DNA from: Nematostella vectensis
Lineage: Eukaryota > Cnidaria > Anthozoa > Actiniaria > Edwardsiidae
Assembly: GCF_932526225.1 (NCBI RefSeq)
Contig: NC_064041.1
Location: 1,562,699-1,626,698, forward strand
Reading direction: 5' to 3'
Length of the DNA: 64,000 bases
How positions within the stretch are numbered: position 1 is the first letter of the stretch; each line of letters opens with the position of its first letter. The notes below the pieces were generated by a model. That model was not told the DNA's origin. It saw only the letters and a list, made by a program, of their open reading frames with translations, and searched no databases. Made by a program: the position numbers and the translations under genes. This document shows positions 33,710 to 46,300 of the stretch, piece after piece.

Positions 33710-36322
33710 ATGTTTCCCATAGAGCAACTCGCACGATTTGAAGCAAGCAACTCTGTCTATCGACTTCTTAAGCCATGGTGGGACGTGCTCACGGATTATC
33801 TTATAGCTGCAATGCTTGTAGTTGCTGTATTGGCCGGGTTAATGCAAGCATCCAGTGGAAGGTTGGTCTGTCTGCCTGCCGATTGTCGCCCGGAAATAAA
33901 TCAAAGTGCCCAGAATGTTGGCTACAGCACTGCTTCCTTGTATAACCCTAATTCTACTTCCACAAGTAAAGAGAGAAAGGTGTTGACAAATCTTCAAGAC
34001 AGAAATCAGTATGATTTTGTAGAAGCGGAATGCAACCAGAGAGCTATCCACTGGTTTACTTCATACTTCCCTCTTATTGTTTTCGGGGAGGCAATATTAT
34101 TGCTAGTTGTCCATAACTTCTGGCTCAAGTGGCCTTACACGTCAGGAATGTTTGAGTGTTTTTTAAAGCTGCTGACGGAATGTTCAAACGTGTCTGGTAC
34201 ATCTCTAGCTATAGCAAACTCACTATGGGGAACTGAAGTATCAGATTTGGCCATAAAGCTCGTTTCTTTTACAAAAGAAGGAGATATAGATTTTAAACAA
34301 CTATTTTTGCGGCAAACTAAAGAAGTAGGTGTCTCAGAGCAGTATGGTGTCGAGTCCAGCTCGAGTCCAGACCCAGATGAGATCAAGGGGTTATCAGAGA
34401 GCATAACAAAATTTAAAGCAGATTTCAATTCAACAAGGGGAATAACACTGCGTTTATTATACGCTATTCGGGCATTTTTTCAGTGCCTTTTAACCTTAGC
34501 ATTCATTGTGGTTAACGCCTGTTTTCACGAACAATTGAAGGAGCAAATCAATTGTAACACTGATCATATCATCCACGAAAAATACTCTCGCTTCACGTGC
34601 TACAATGTCCTCAGTTCATACTTCTCCGTTACACTGTGTATATATTACATTTTACTTGTTTTTTGTGCTGTTATATTTGTTAACTGCGCTTGGACATATA
34701 CGAAGTTCAATCGACCGTTCGATTTTAAGAAGGAGCTAATGAAGCATATCCAATCACCAATCCAGGATTCTAACCCGGTACGCGTCTCTGTAGAACACTC
34801 AACCAGACAAGATTCTAGACCCGACACGAAACAGCAGCAAGCGGCTCCTGGGGGACAATTCAACCAGAATCTAAACATAATACGCCTTGCTGAATTACAT
34901 CCAGCAACTGGAGACTTCGCCTTCATTCTTCATCTACTGAACGTTTGTTCAAGTAACAAGCCTCATTTAATGAGAATTGCAATCTTTAGCTCGAGTAAAA
35001 ACGAGAAAATTATTAAGGAGTTGATGCTTTGCATAGAATGGCCCAAGGAAGAGCTCGAGAGGAGAACAACTCAAAGTGGTCGAGAATTGGATTTTATTTT
35101 TTCAAAAGGAGTGCCAATGTCCCTCTTTGAAATGGAGCAGTTAAAATCATTGACCTTAAGAGGAAGTGATCTGACAATGCGTGACTTTGATTGTACCAAC
35201 AACTGGGCCAAGCTTAAAAGTCTTAAATCACTTTCACTGATATACTGCAAATTGACATCTATCCCTGAGGGAGTGTTTCGTCTGGAGTCCCTGGAGAAGT
35301 TAGACTTGAACACTAACAGACTTACCTCGATACCGGAGAGAATTACACATTTGACAACATTAACCAATTTGAACTTGGAAAACAACTTCATCAGTGAAGT
35401 CCCTGAATACGTCTGGCAGATGGAGTGTCTTAAAGTGCTGTTTCTATCTAGCAATAGCAATCTTACCCTGAATAAACCTGAACACCAACACAATTTAACG
35501 GAATTGCATATCGACGGCAACATACGCTCCCGGATGAATGAATCCACCAAACATTATTTCCGTCGTGTTCTACACAATAGAGTCAGTTTAGACCCGTTCT
35601 TTAACGTCTCTGAGAAGTTTGTCCCTGCTGGTCACGAACAAACATACAATATGAAATCAAAACGGAAGGGTTTAGCCATGATTTTCAAGGCCGAATCATC
35701 AGTAAAACATAACGAACATGACCTTGATTATTTATTTCAGGCTATTGGTTACGAAATACTTTCAAGTGAAATAGATACGATTCAAACGAATGAAAGTATT
35801 TTGTCTAATTTAAAAGAACATCATAATTCAGTCATTTTGGCTGTATTGTCATGTAGTGATGGACAAGACGTATTTCTGTCAAGAGAGGAGAAAGTCAGCG
35901 TTGAGGCTCTGGTCCGACTTATGTGTGAGATACCACACTTGAATGGAAAGCCAAAAGTACTTTTACTTATTCATAATAATATTACCAGCTGCGGTCTCAT
36001 TCATGACAAATTCAAGGGTATACCTCCTTTGAACCTGGAGCCAAAATATAAAGATGTCCTAATTGTCTACTCCGATCTGTATTCTAAACACATTGGTTTA
36101 TTCATTAAGGAATTCGTGAAAGTGTGTAGCCATTACTGCTGCTATGAAGATCTGCTGACTCTTCTTGATAGGACAAAATATGAGCTTGGTCGGACAAATT
36201 ATCAGTTTATTACGAAGATCCCATTTCCCGATTACATGCGAAGCGTAGTAACGAAAAATACTTTCACCAAAAAGTTATTTTTCTTTCCTGTTGGTTTCGA
36301 GGATGAGAATGACAATAATTGA
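33710..36322 (+). CDS. LRRC8-like channel subunit fused to a caspase-like domain
   Basis: A single-exon 870-residue ORF; the ATG begins MFPIEQL, followed by RLLKPWWDVLTDYL as in LRRC8 volume-regulated anion channel subunits. The pannexin-like channel part spans about residues 1-340. Transmembrane segments lie near 25-45, 115-140, 249-272 and 303-328, with Cys-containing extracellular loops (LVCLPADC; INCN...FTCYN). Leucine-rich repeats occupy about 470-607, fewer than the 15 or so in vertebrate LRRC8. From about 650 the protein matches the caspase p20/p10 layout: RKGLAMIF, DYLFQAIGYEI, AVLSCSDG, GKPKVLLLIHNN, DVLIVYS and TFTKKLFFFP. The catalytic His position is Cys715 and the Cys position is Asn756, so I infer a pseudo-caspase. 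The channel/LRR call is strong; the caspase call rests on pattern alignment. Expected location is the plasma membrane, with the LRR and caspase parts cytosolic. Confidence 0.88.
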   Translation: MFPIEQLARFEASNSVYRLLKPWWDVLTDYLIAAMLVVAVLAGLMQASSGRLVCLPADCRPEINQSAQNVGYSTASLYNPNSTSTSKERKVLTNLQDRNQYDFVEAECNQRAIHWFTSYFPLIVFGEAILLLVVHNFWLKWPYTSGMFECFLKLLTECSNVSGTSLAIANSLWGTEVSDLAIKLVSFTKEGDIDFKQLFLRQTKEVGVSEQYGVESSSSPDPDEIKGLSESITKFKADFNSTRGITLRLLYAIRAFFQCLLTLAFIVVNACFHEQLKEQINCNTDHIIHEKYSRFTCYNVLSSYFSVTLCIYYILLVFCAVIFVNCAWTYTKFNRPFDFKKELMKHIQSPIQDSNPVRVSVEHSTRQDSRPDTKQQQAAPGGQFNQNLNIIRLAELHPATGDFAFILHLLNVCSSNKPHLMRIAIFSSSKNEKIIKELMLCIEWPKEELERRTTQSGRELDFIFSKGVPMSLFEMEQLKSLTLRGSDLTMRDFDCTNNWAKLKSLKSLSLIYCKLTSIPEGVFRLESLEKLDLNTNRLTSIPERITHLTTLTNLNLENNFISEVPEYVWQMECLKVLFLSSNSNLTLNKPEHQHNLTELHIDGNIRSRMNESTKHYFRRVLHNRVSLDPFFNVSEKFVPAGHEQTYNMKSKRKGLAMIFKAESSVKHNEHDLDYLFQAIGYEILSSEIDTIQTNESILSNLKEHHNSVILAVLSCSDGQDVFLSREEKVSVEALVRLMCEIPHLNGKPKVLLLIHNNITSCGLIHDKFKGIPPLNLEPKYKDVLIVYSDLYSKHIGLFIKEFVKVCSHYCCYEDLLTLLDRTKYELGRTNYQFITKIPFPDYMRSVVTKNTFTKKLFFFPVGFEDENDNN

Positions 36323-36520
36323 AGTACCAACACTTAGAATTGGGAAGCTAATTGTATTTTCGTTTCACTTCATTCTGTGAAAAGCATGTTCTGTTTTGAT
36401 CGGCTCGTCTCTGCGCCATTGACGTCAAAGCGCGCACGCCAACATATTTTTTTTTTCATCACTAAAATCGAAAAGAACGAGTTGTCCTTCGAAATTTCTA
36501 ATCCTTAGAAATGGCAAAGC
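36323..36520. other. 3' flank of the LRRC8-like gene
   Basis: Short AT-rich sequence with no recognised gene before the minisatellite. Confidence 0.5.
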
Positions 36521-37480
36521 ACTCAGCTGAGAGTAGTATACGTCCCTTATGTTTATATATTTGAATACTACCTAGAATTGTTATAGCATTTAGTTTAAGT
36601 AGTATACGTGCTGTATGTTTATATATTGCAGTACTCCAAAGAACTCGCATAGCTTTCAGTTTAGAGAGGAATACGTCTTGTATCTTTATATATTGAATAC
36701 TCCCAAGAATTGGTATAGCTCTCAGTTGTGAGTAGTATACGTTTTGTTTGTTTATATAATGAGATACCCCCTATAACTGGTATAGCACACGGTTTAGATT
36801 AGTGTACGTCTCGTTTGTTTATATATTGGGATACCCCCTATAACTGGTATAGCACTCAGTTTAAAGTAGTATACGTCTCGTTTGTCTATATATTGGGATA
36901 CCCCCATAACTGGTATAGCACTCAGTTTAGAGTAGTATACGTCTCGTTTGTCTATATATTGGGATACCCCCTATAACTGGTATAGCACTCAGTTTAAAGT
37001 AGTATACGTCTCGTTTGTCTATATATTGGGATACCCCCTATAACTGGTATAGCACCAAGTTTAAAATAGTATACTCCTATTTAAAATGTCAGTATGCAAA
37101 GGCAAATGGCAGTTCCAAGACCGCTAGTTGCTTATGGGTAATTTTTTAGAAGCATGAAGGTTATATAAATGAACTCTCTAGCGATGCAATCCATATTCCC
37201 CTCTATTTGGATTGAATATAATGAGACCCATGGTACCTTTCGGTCGTAGAACTTGAGTTTGACAATCGACATTTTCCGCTTGCAAGGACAACTTTTGTAT
37301 GTTTATATATTGGAATATTCCCAAGAATTGGCATATCACTCAGAGTAGTATAACTTCTGTATGTTTATATATTGGAATATTCCAAAGAATTGGCATATCA
37401 CTCAGAGTAGTATAACTTCTGTATGTTTATATATTGGAATATTCCCAAGAATTGGTATAGCTCTCAGTTTAGAGTAGTAT
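36520..37480. repeat. 67-bp minisatellite
   Basis: About a dozen copies of a 66-67 bp unit of the type CACTCAGTTTAGAGTAGTAT plus a TATATATTGG segment. The middle copies (36850-37060) are nearly identical, while the outer ones diverge and are interrupted near 37080-37290. The last unit leads into segmental duplication copy B. Confidence 0.85.
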
Positions 37481-38140
37481 AACGTCTTTTGATAAAGGTG
37501 TATGTCTTGTAACTGGTATGCGCAAAATGCAATTAATAATATTCATAGCATAATCGTCAAGTACGCGGTAAACCTGCAGAAGCTAGCAGAGGAACTTGTT
37601 CATTCTGGATAAATTTGATTATAGTTTAATGTTAGCGGGCCAAAAGTTGATGGAAGAATTGATTGACAACTTGGCTTGTTTTTAATTAAGTGTGTCCCCT
37701 CTTGAAAAGAAGACGGAGCTTGAAGTTTATTCAGACCTCATACTCTTTAGCCAAAGCAAGTTTACTAATATCATAGAGTTACCTAGGGTTCGTTTATTGA
37801 CCTCTATAGTCTAGTATCAACTAGTGTCTACAGGGATTTTCAATTTGGGATTATAAGTGTAAAAAATACTCTTATGTCATTCGTAGCTTAGCAACGTATT
37901 TAACGCGACGTTCACTATAACGTTTTTGTATTATTACCATGACGACTTACAATTTAAATGGAAGGAACGAAATGAATTGCTAATAAGGTCTTGATGTCTT
38001 ATGACAAGTGGACCACCATATCAATTCATTTTAATTATCAAAAAAAAAAAAAGAATCGAGTGTTAATTTCCAACTTACTCTTCCATATTTCCAAGGAATC
38101 GATTCGGTTGTCCGTTCGTCATATAAGACAAGTGTAACCG
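37470..38140. repeat. Segmental duplication, copy B, first part
   Basis: Counterpart of 275-905. Confidence 0.85.
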
Positions 38141-38148
38141 AACTCACA

Positions 38149-38733
38149 ATGTTAATTGCCTTATTGTCGGGCCAGCGTTGCCAAACTCTACATGCATTGG
38201 ATATATCCACAATGGACTTAACAGATAAACATTGTATACTTTACATATAGGAACTTTTGAAATCCTCAAGGCTTTCCAAACACTTCGGACGCCTGGAACT
38301 TAAAGCGTATGAAAATGACAAGCGATTATGTGTTACAATCATCAAAGAATATGATGAAAGAACAAAGTTGTTGAGGGGTAACGACTCTTGTTTCCTTATA
38401 AGCTTTCAAAAGCCCCATAAGCCAATTTTCACTGACACTATCGGTCGATGGCTTAAGAAAGTTCTTGCAAAGTCTGGTATCAACATCAATAAGTACAGTG
38501 CCCACAGTACACGTTCTGCATCAATGTCAGCTGGGAAAACTGCAAACATATCCATTAAGACCATAATGGATGCCGCAGGATGGTCTAATGTAGGAACTTT
38601 CAGAAAATACTATGACAAACCAATAACCCAAGAGCCAGATAATTTTGGTGTTAACCTGTTCATGCAGTGGACTCTGATGTTTAATGTGATAATAAAAACC
38701 TTACTGAGAATTGCTCATGACCATTTGCTTTAA
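38149..38733 (+). pseudogene. Tyrosine recombinase of a DIRS/Crypton-type element, catalytic half
   Basis: One frame from the ATG at 38149 to a stop at 38733, broken by a single in-frame TAG near 38249. It carries the Arg box (LSGQRCQTLHALD), the H-x-x-R box (AHSTRSASMSA) and the terminal Tyr segment (AAGWSNVGTFRKYYDK). The N-terminal half is missing. The family is common in cnidarian genomes. It lies exactly where the two segmental duplication copies differ and is followed by a 20-bp inverted repeat (38789-38808 and 38851-38870). Confidence 0.85.
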
Positions 38734-38884
38734 AATCTCACACGTGATTTCGCAGCGACTATTTACCAATGGCGAAGTAGAATTTAGCCTTACCTGTAAG
38801 GTGAAGTTTGATTGTAATTCTACGAGCTATTGGGCAGGAGCGGAGAAGTCAACTTCACCTTACAGGTAAGTCTCGTTTAATTTC

Positions 38885-38990
38885 TAAATTTTATGGGTCC
38901 GAATGGTGTCCTTATTAACGGGGTTTTACTGTATGAATACAGTTGTATGATTGGTGTCCTTATTAGTGGGGTTTTACTGTATGAGTTCAG
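38885..38990. repeat. 54-bp satellite, two units
   Basis: Two copies of the unit described at 1806, at the matching position of duplication copy B. Confidence 0.9.
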
Positions 38991-40350
38991 TTTTTTTTAT
39001 GTTTTGTCTTTCTGACTATGATAATTTTCTGTTGGCGGCATTTGCGCTACTCCAAGTGACAATCATTAATAAGCCCTCATAATCAAACAAAAGATTAGAT
39101 TATAGATTTGAAAAGAATCAAGAAGCATAAATTATTTCGTAATATTTCCACGAAATACCGGAACATGTCAATCACACAAGCGATGTTGGAAAAGAATTAA
39201 TTAAGATAAACTCAATTCTCCCCACTTCACATTTAATATATATAATATATATCATCAAGAAAGTAAAAGTGTATCTACATGAAAAGGTCACATCTATTTT
39301 CCCTCCCAACTCGAAAGGTTTTTTGAACTAGTTATTTGTTTGCTTAGTGTTTTTACCACTAGGATTACATGTACAGCCGTTTCAAAAGGGCTGTTTGTGA
39401 TAGATCACTTATTCCTCAATTGTATAAAACGTTTTTCTTCGTCACAGAACCTGCACTTGCACAATTGGATCGATGCAAAATGTTACCCAACCTTAACAAA
39501 TTCATTTATTTTACTGGAGGCTGATTTACATTTATCATAAAGGTCGGGTGTACTGAAGCGGAGACATTCTTTGTTCTGTGTAGGGAGAACAACAAATTAT
39601 ACCGATTCAGGGCCCTGGACTCAACAGGAAAAGCAATATTTCATAGCCGACAATGTGACGAGCTCTGGGGAATCTTTCGGCTCCATTCCAGTAATAAATG
39701 ATAAAATAGTCTATGGTTGATGAACTCTTCCTAAATTATATATCTCAATATTCAGCTTCCCAGATTCCCTTTCGGCCCACGCGAACTCGTTTCCAATATT
39801 GTTTACTCTTTTGTTTCAAATGGCAGTCTCCTGCTGATTTCGTGGAATAGGCGTTGTTTATTATTTCATCAACCATAGCACATTCCCCGAGCGAAGGCAT
39901 ATCACGAAGATGGCGGGGTGGACATACGTGCTTGCCGCTTGTGCGGTTATCTACGTTTTTCTGCCGTTCGCATCGGGATCACATTTCCGAGGAGGCATCA
40001 TCAGTTGGACCGCGAATGAGACCTCCTCCCATGCGGTATGTTGGTCCCTAACTTTGTAACAACGAAAATGAAATGTTTAGTATTTAAACAGGCCTAAGTA
40101 ACATTACGAGACACGATCACATGCGCTTGTGAATAATTTTCTTGTCAGTGTCTAGATAATGGGTGCTCAATGCTGTTTTGCGATCATACGAGTGTTAGTG
40201 TGTAAACTGCTGAAATGGCACCACGGGCAGCGTCCCCAGCGGTTGTGTCACATCCCAATTAACAGATTAATGATTTGTGGTAAGACTGGACCTCCGGCCT
40301 AACGTTCTTTCCGAAAAGACTAGGGATTTACTGTCGGCAGTGTAGATAGC
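38990..40350. repeat. Segmental duplication, copy B, second part
   Basis: Counterpart of 5023-6630. It includes the intact first exon of the ZP gene, so the duplicated unit spans its putative promoter. Confidence 0.85.
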
Positions 40351-43300
40351 CTGCCTTTAACACGTGAAAGAATCCCAAGTTTTCCTGACTTGAAAGCACT
40401 TTTCGTGTGTAAACCGGGTATAAAACAGCCCGAGTGTTTGTTGTGACCATTCCGTGTCATTTTCTGCACCACAAAATCTGCTATCTCATGCTGGACGTTC
40501 TTATAAAAAAGGTTCTTATAAAAAAAAGAGTGTATGATAATTTTCTTTTGGCGGCATTTGCGTTACTCCAAAAAGGCAGACATCCAAAAGCCATCATAAT
40601 CAAACAAAATATTAGATTGAGTATTCAAAAAGAATCAAGACACTTTTGCAATATTTCCACGAATTACCAGACATGACGTCAATCACACAAGCGTTGTTAA
40701 AAAATATAATGAAGATAAACTCAATTCTCCCCACTTCACACGTGATAAATCTCTAATATTACACCCATAAAATAAATAAAAATCCGCATCTAAAGTCAAA
40801 GCTACAATCTGTTTTTATAAAAATTATAATTATTTCATAGCCTAGTAAACCACACGTTATGCAAGTTGGATCAACGGAATTTCTAAAGGTTTTTTTGTTT
40901 GGCTTAAGTGTGATCTATCTGCTTTGTTAATTATGTTCTGGCTAGACAGTCATCATTGCACGGGCAGCTGCGTTTAAACATTTTGATAATTAAGCAAGAT
41001 GACTGTTGTGAAGGAATTGTTAATCTATGCAAAAGTCGTTTCCGACACGTCAGATATTTACTTTCACTTTCCATTCGACATTTCACTTATTTGCTTTACG
41101 TGGATCTCTTCATTGTTTGACTAAGCATGCGTAGTTACTGTTTAGCAAAACAGGTTTTATATTTGCCAGGCTAAAATAACAGTTTAACGATTACTTTTAT
41201 CCTTAATCTTACCGCTGTTACATTACTTAATTTTGTATATTACTATAGTCAAACTATTCCTTTTATACTGCTCTTGCTATTTCTATCGAAGGAATTTATT
41301 CTAAGTCATTTATTATTTCATCGTTGATTTTCTTCCCAAAGTCAACACCCGATCTTCTTTTCTTACATCATCCTTAAAACCAGTTTGACCAGTTTATTTA
41401 TGAGATTAGTATAAATTGAGCAGCATAGTAACTAGCTCTAGGATTGCACGTAACTGTTGCGAGGACACTACACGGCAGTGCTCTAGGTTGGTTTAGTCAG
41501 GACTCTCTAAAGTTGGCTTCGTCGACTTTCCGGGAAAGAGATGTTCCTTCACTACCTTCCGAAAGTACTTGCCTTCGTACAGCCAATCATCCGCTAGCCA
41601 GTGGTAGCTCTACCATTTGTAAACACTCAAGCGGTGCAAAAAAGAACAAAGAAGACGGTCAACCCTTGCTCAGCGTGTACGATCCCCGGCTACCCCCAAT
41701 ACCATAAAAGAACCACCCAAAACCTCGTAACATGACTAATAATTTGATGCAGTTTAATTAAAACCTTCGAAATATACGAAAAAAATAAATATTCACTTTC
41801 GGAACCAATTTCTCAACAACAAAAATAACGTTATAACATCTAAAATGCTGAAAATAAGGTCTTACAAAATACACGAAAAGGGAATCAAAATTAATGATTG
41901 GAATAACCTTGATCAGCTCCAAGTTTAACGAACATTGAAGAGGGGGGTGGGGGGTAGGGACGGATCCGGGCCTAACATGGCACGCGCATTGCGGATTTAA
42001 AGACAAAATAGAACTGATTGTCGGATTCTTACACTAAAACGTACCTGATCATGGATGTACTGAAAATTTAACAACAGGTTTCGGATTCCTTTGTTAATTG
42101 CACATAATGGAGTTGTCAGGTTTTTTGTTTTCAGAACTTGTTTGGCTTAAGTGTGGTCTATCTGCTTTGTTAATTATGTTCTGGCTAGACAGTCATCATT
42201 GCACGGGCAGCTGCGTTTTAACATTTTGATAATTAAGCAAGATGACTGTTATGAAGGAATTGTTAATCTATGCAAAAGTCGTTTCCGACACGTCAGATAT
42301 TTACTTTCACTTTCCATTCGACATTTCACTTATTTGCTTTACGTGGATCTCTTCATTGTTTGACTAAGCATGCGTAGTTACTGTTTAGCAAAACAGGTTT
42401 TATATTTGCCAGGCTAAAATAACAGTTTAACGATTACTTTTATCCTTAATCTTACCGCTGTTACATTACTTAATTTTGCATATTACTATAGTCAAACTAT
42501 TCCTTTTATACTGCTCTTGCTATTTCTATCGAAGGAAATTATTCTAAGTCATTTATTATTTCATCGTTGATTTTCTTCCCAAAGTCAACACCCGATCTTC
42601 TTTTCTTACATCATCCTTAAAACCAGTTTGACCAGTTTATTTATGAGATTAGTATAAATTGAGCAGCATAGTAACTAGCTCTAGGATTGCACGTAACTGT
42701 TGCGAGGACACTACACGGCAGTGCTCTAGGTTGGTTTAGTCAGGATTCTCTAAAGTTGGCTTCGTCGACTTTCCGGGAAAGAGATGTTCCTTCACTACCT
42801 TCCGAAAGTACTTGCCTTCGTACAGCCAATCATCCGCTAGCCAGTGGTAGCTTTACCATTTGTAAACACTCAAGCGGTGCAATAAAGAACAAAGAAGACG
42901 GTCAACCCTTGCTCAGCGTGTACGATCCCCGGCTACCCCCAATACCATAAAAGAACCACCCAAAACCTCGTAACATGACTAATAATTTGATGCAGTTTAA
43001 TTAAAACCTTCGAAATATACGAAAAAAATAAATATTCACTTTCGGAACCAATTTCTCAACAACAAAAATAACGTTATAACATCTAAAATGCTGAAAATAA
43101 GGTCTTACAAAATACACGAAAAGGGAATCAAAATTAATGATTGGAATAACCTTGATCAGCTCCAAGTTTAACGAACATTGAAGAGGGGGGTGGGGGGTAG
43201 GGACGGATCCGGGCCTAACATGGCACGCGCATTGCGGATTTAGAGACAAAATAGAACTGATTGTCGGATTCTTACACTAAAACGTACCGGATCATGGATG

Positions 43301-46300
43301 TACTGAAAATTTAACAACAGGTTTCGGATTCCTTTGATAATTGCACATAATGGAGTTGTCAGGTTTTTTGTTTTCAGAACTTAGACGGTTGTGATGCAAC
43401 TCTTGTTTATCTAGCCTTCTTCTCACGCTAACTCACATGGTTATGGGTTCGTGGTCTCTCTTACATCTTGTACTTTTTTCTTGTAACTTCCCTCTTTGAA
43501 TCTCTGGACCTTTCTCTCTCTGACCGATCTCTTCTATATAAGCACTAAAAGGATCTTGTAAAATTCATATATAGATTTAGGCATTGCCTACAAACGACCA
43601 AATATTTGCTTATTTTAGCTTAATAATTAAGAAATATTAAATATCATTATATTTCTGTTTTTGACAACGTCAACGATTTCACAGATCACGACGAGACAAC
43701 TTGTTATACCCCTTTCCCCCACATCCACATGACACATAACAAGTTTAGTTGTCATACGATGTTTCGGCGTCAGAGAAGTTTAATTTTATTGACGTCATCG
43801 ATGACGTCACGTTTCCATCTCATCGTTACCATGGAGCACCCCCCTTGACACCAACATGACAACTCCCGAGTTTGGTTGTTAAACAATGTTTCTTTCAAGA
43901 GATATGAATGTTTTTGCTTTCAATCACGATTTTTGCTTCAAATGAATCGATGACGTCACACAACACGTGACCATATCGTTGCATCCCCCTTGACACCTTC
44001 ATGACACCTACCGTGTTTGGTTGCCATATGATGTTTCCTTCGTGAAATATAAATATTGTTTTATTTTGATGACGTCCGCATATTTTTGCTTCTTGTGGCG
44101 TCATCGATGACGTCACAAATCACGTGACAAAAGTTTTGCACCCCCCTTGACACAAACATGACACCTGCCAAGTTTGGTTGTCATACGATGCTTTTAAGGG
44201 ACGGACGGACGGACATCGCGTCACGAAAACTCGCGTCGATGGGTTACCAATATTTGTTATTATATTTGTTTTGTCTACAACTTTTTCTTAGGTATGGGGC
44301 TCCGCTCACGCCTTCGCGCCGCGTGGTAGCTCCGCTAAAAAATCAAAAAATCTGAGACATATTAAACATATTCCTCACGGATAGTGCCCTTCGTATGTAT
44401 TGCCCTATATTGGCATTGATTGCCCATATTTAGAAGAGCTAAAGTTTTCCCGCTCCCTGATCTACAGAAAACATAAGGTAAAAAATTCTGATTCCTATCA
44501 ATTTGAGACTGGCGGCAAGAAGTTGTCAAGAAAAACTTGATCGCTTGGTCAAATCATTATCTCACTAATCTTGAAAATCCATTAGACCCAGGCCTCCAAA
44601 AGGTTGACCGAGAGAGATTAATACTCAAATATTGATATGAACTTCGGAAGGGGGTGGGGGGTTCAAGGGCCAACTCAAAAATATCAAATTGACCTAAAAT
44701 AGCCTGATCCTGGGGAAAGCCGTGACACATATTATACAGGTGATTGTATCTACTTATGAGCCCCTGAAGATGTCTGTGGATGGAGCATCACCTCTATCTA
44801 GTTTTTTTCTCTCTGATTTTTTGCAATTTTTACAAGATCCCTAAGCGGGGACTCGTTTACCCACATTATATTATTAGTACTAGAAGTCCTGTTTCGTTTA
44901 CACCTATTTTCAAATGTATGCGGAATCCCGGGTTTCCAATTCCGTCATTCGACATAGTCATTCGACAAGGCTAGAACTTCGTGGATGTCATAAGCATTCT
45001 CATATAAGAGACGATCTCCTAATCGAACTTCCAACATCACTTTACATGAAGTATATTGCTAAACTCTCTTTTTACATGATTGATCCAGCCGCTCAAACCA
45101 TGAAAGCTTTTGGCAAAGATCTGCTGGAGAGTAAATTTCCCATCAATACTTACAAGATTCATCTGGTAAAGACACTTGCAGAGTACTCTTTGTTGGGAAA
45201 TCATTCGCATACGATACCAGAAAACGCTACCAGAAACGAATCATTCGAGAAAGCTTAGCAATATACTTCGTGTAGTATGAGTTTAGGAAATCGATTAGAA
45301 GATCGTCTGTAATATGAGAATGCTTATGACATCCACGAAGTACTACCCTTGTCGAATGACAGAACATTGGAAACCCGGGATTCAGTATACATTCGAAAAT
45401 AGGAAGATATTGAGGGGGCTCCGAAAATTTTTAACTACCAAAAGGGGGGGCTCCAAAAAAGGTCCTCTAAGGGAAAGGTCGCATGCGTGATCCGCACAAT
45501 TGGCATCACGCTAGCCCGGTCGCAGCTCTAGATCCCACATGGATCTAAGCTGTGGTTTAAAGCACTTCGTTCGAGTCGAAGTCGCCCTGCAGTTTTTTTG
45601 CCGATGAAGTTTAACTGAGGCAAACCGGCTATGCCATGCTGACGAGTCCTAATAAGGACGATACCAGAAAACGCTACCAGAAACGAATCATTTGAGAAAG
45701 CTTAGCAATATTCTTCGTGTAGTTTGATTTGTGGAAATTGATTAAAAGATCGTCTGTAATATGAGAATGCTTATGACATCCACGAAGTACTAGCCTTGGC
45801 GTGTGGAATGTCGAATGACAGAACATTGGAAACCCGGGATTCCGCATACATTTGAAAATAGGTGTAAGAGAGTGTTCATTAAATACACCGAGGGGGGGGG
45901 GGGGGGGGGAGGGAGGGAAGATATTGAGGGGGCTCCGAAAATTTTTAACCACCAAAAGGAAGGGCTCCGAAGAAAATGGTCCTCTAAGGGAAAATAAAGA
46001 AAAATTTGGGGTTCTATAAGGGGGGGGGGGGGGGGGGGGCACCGAAAAAAAATAATTACAATAAAACGAGGCTCTGAAATTTTAAGGTGTCTTGAGTAAA
46101 AATCTCCCCCCCCCCCCTAGTTTTTCCTGAACCCCCATCCCCACCCCCCACGCCTGCCCCCTTCTTGCCTTCGATATCAGGGAATTGACTTTTTGTATGC
46201 TTTGGTATTTTATTCAGGAATGGGTCTTTTTGTGTCGTTCCAGAGTCAACCCCCTTTGGCTAGAGACCAGGAAAGTCATTAGTTTATATACTATTTTGAT

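Noticed and set aside
41444..42950. Duplicate 87-codon ORFs
   Set aside because: Identical because of the recent tandem duplication; no start context or homology.
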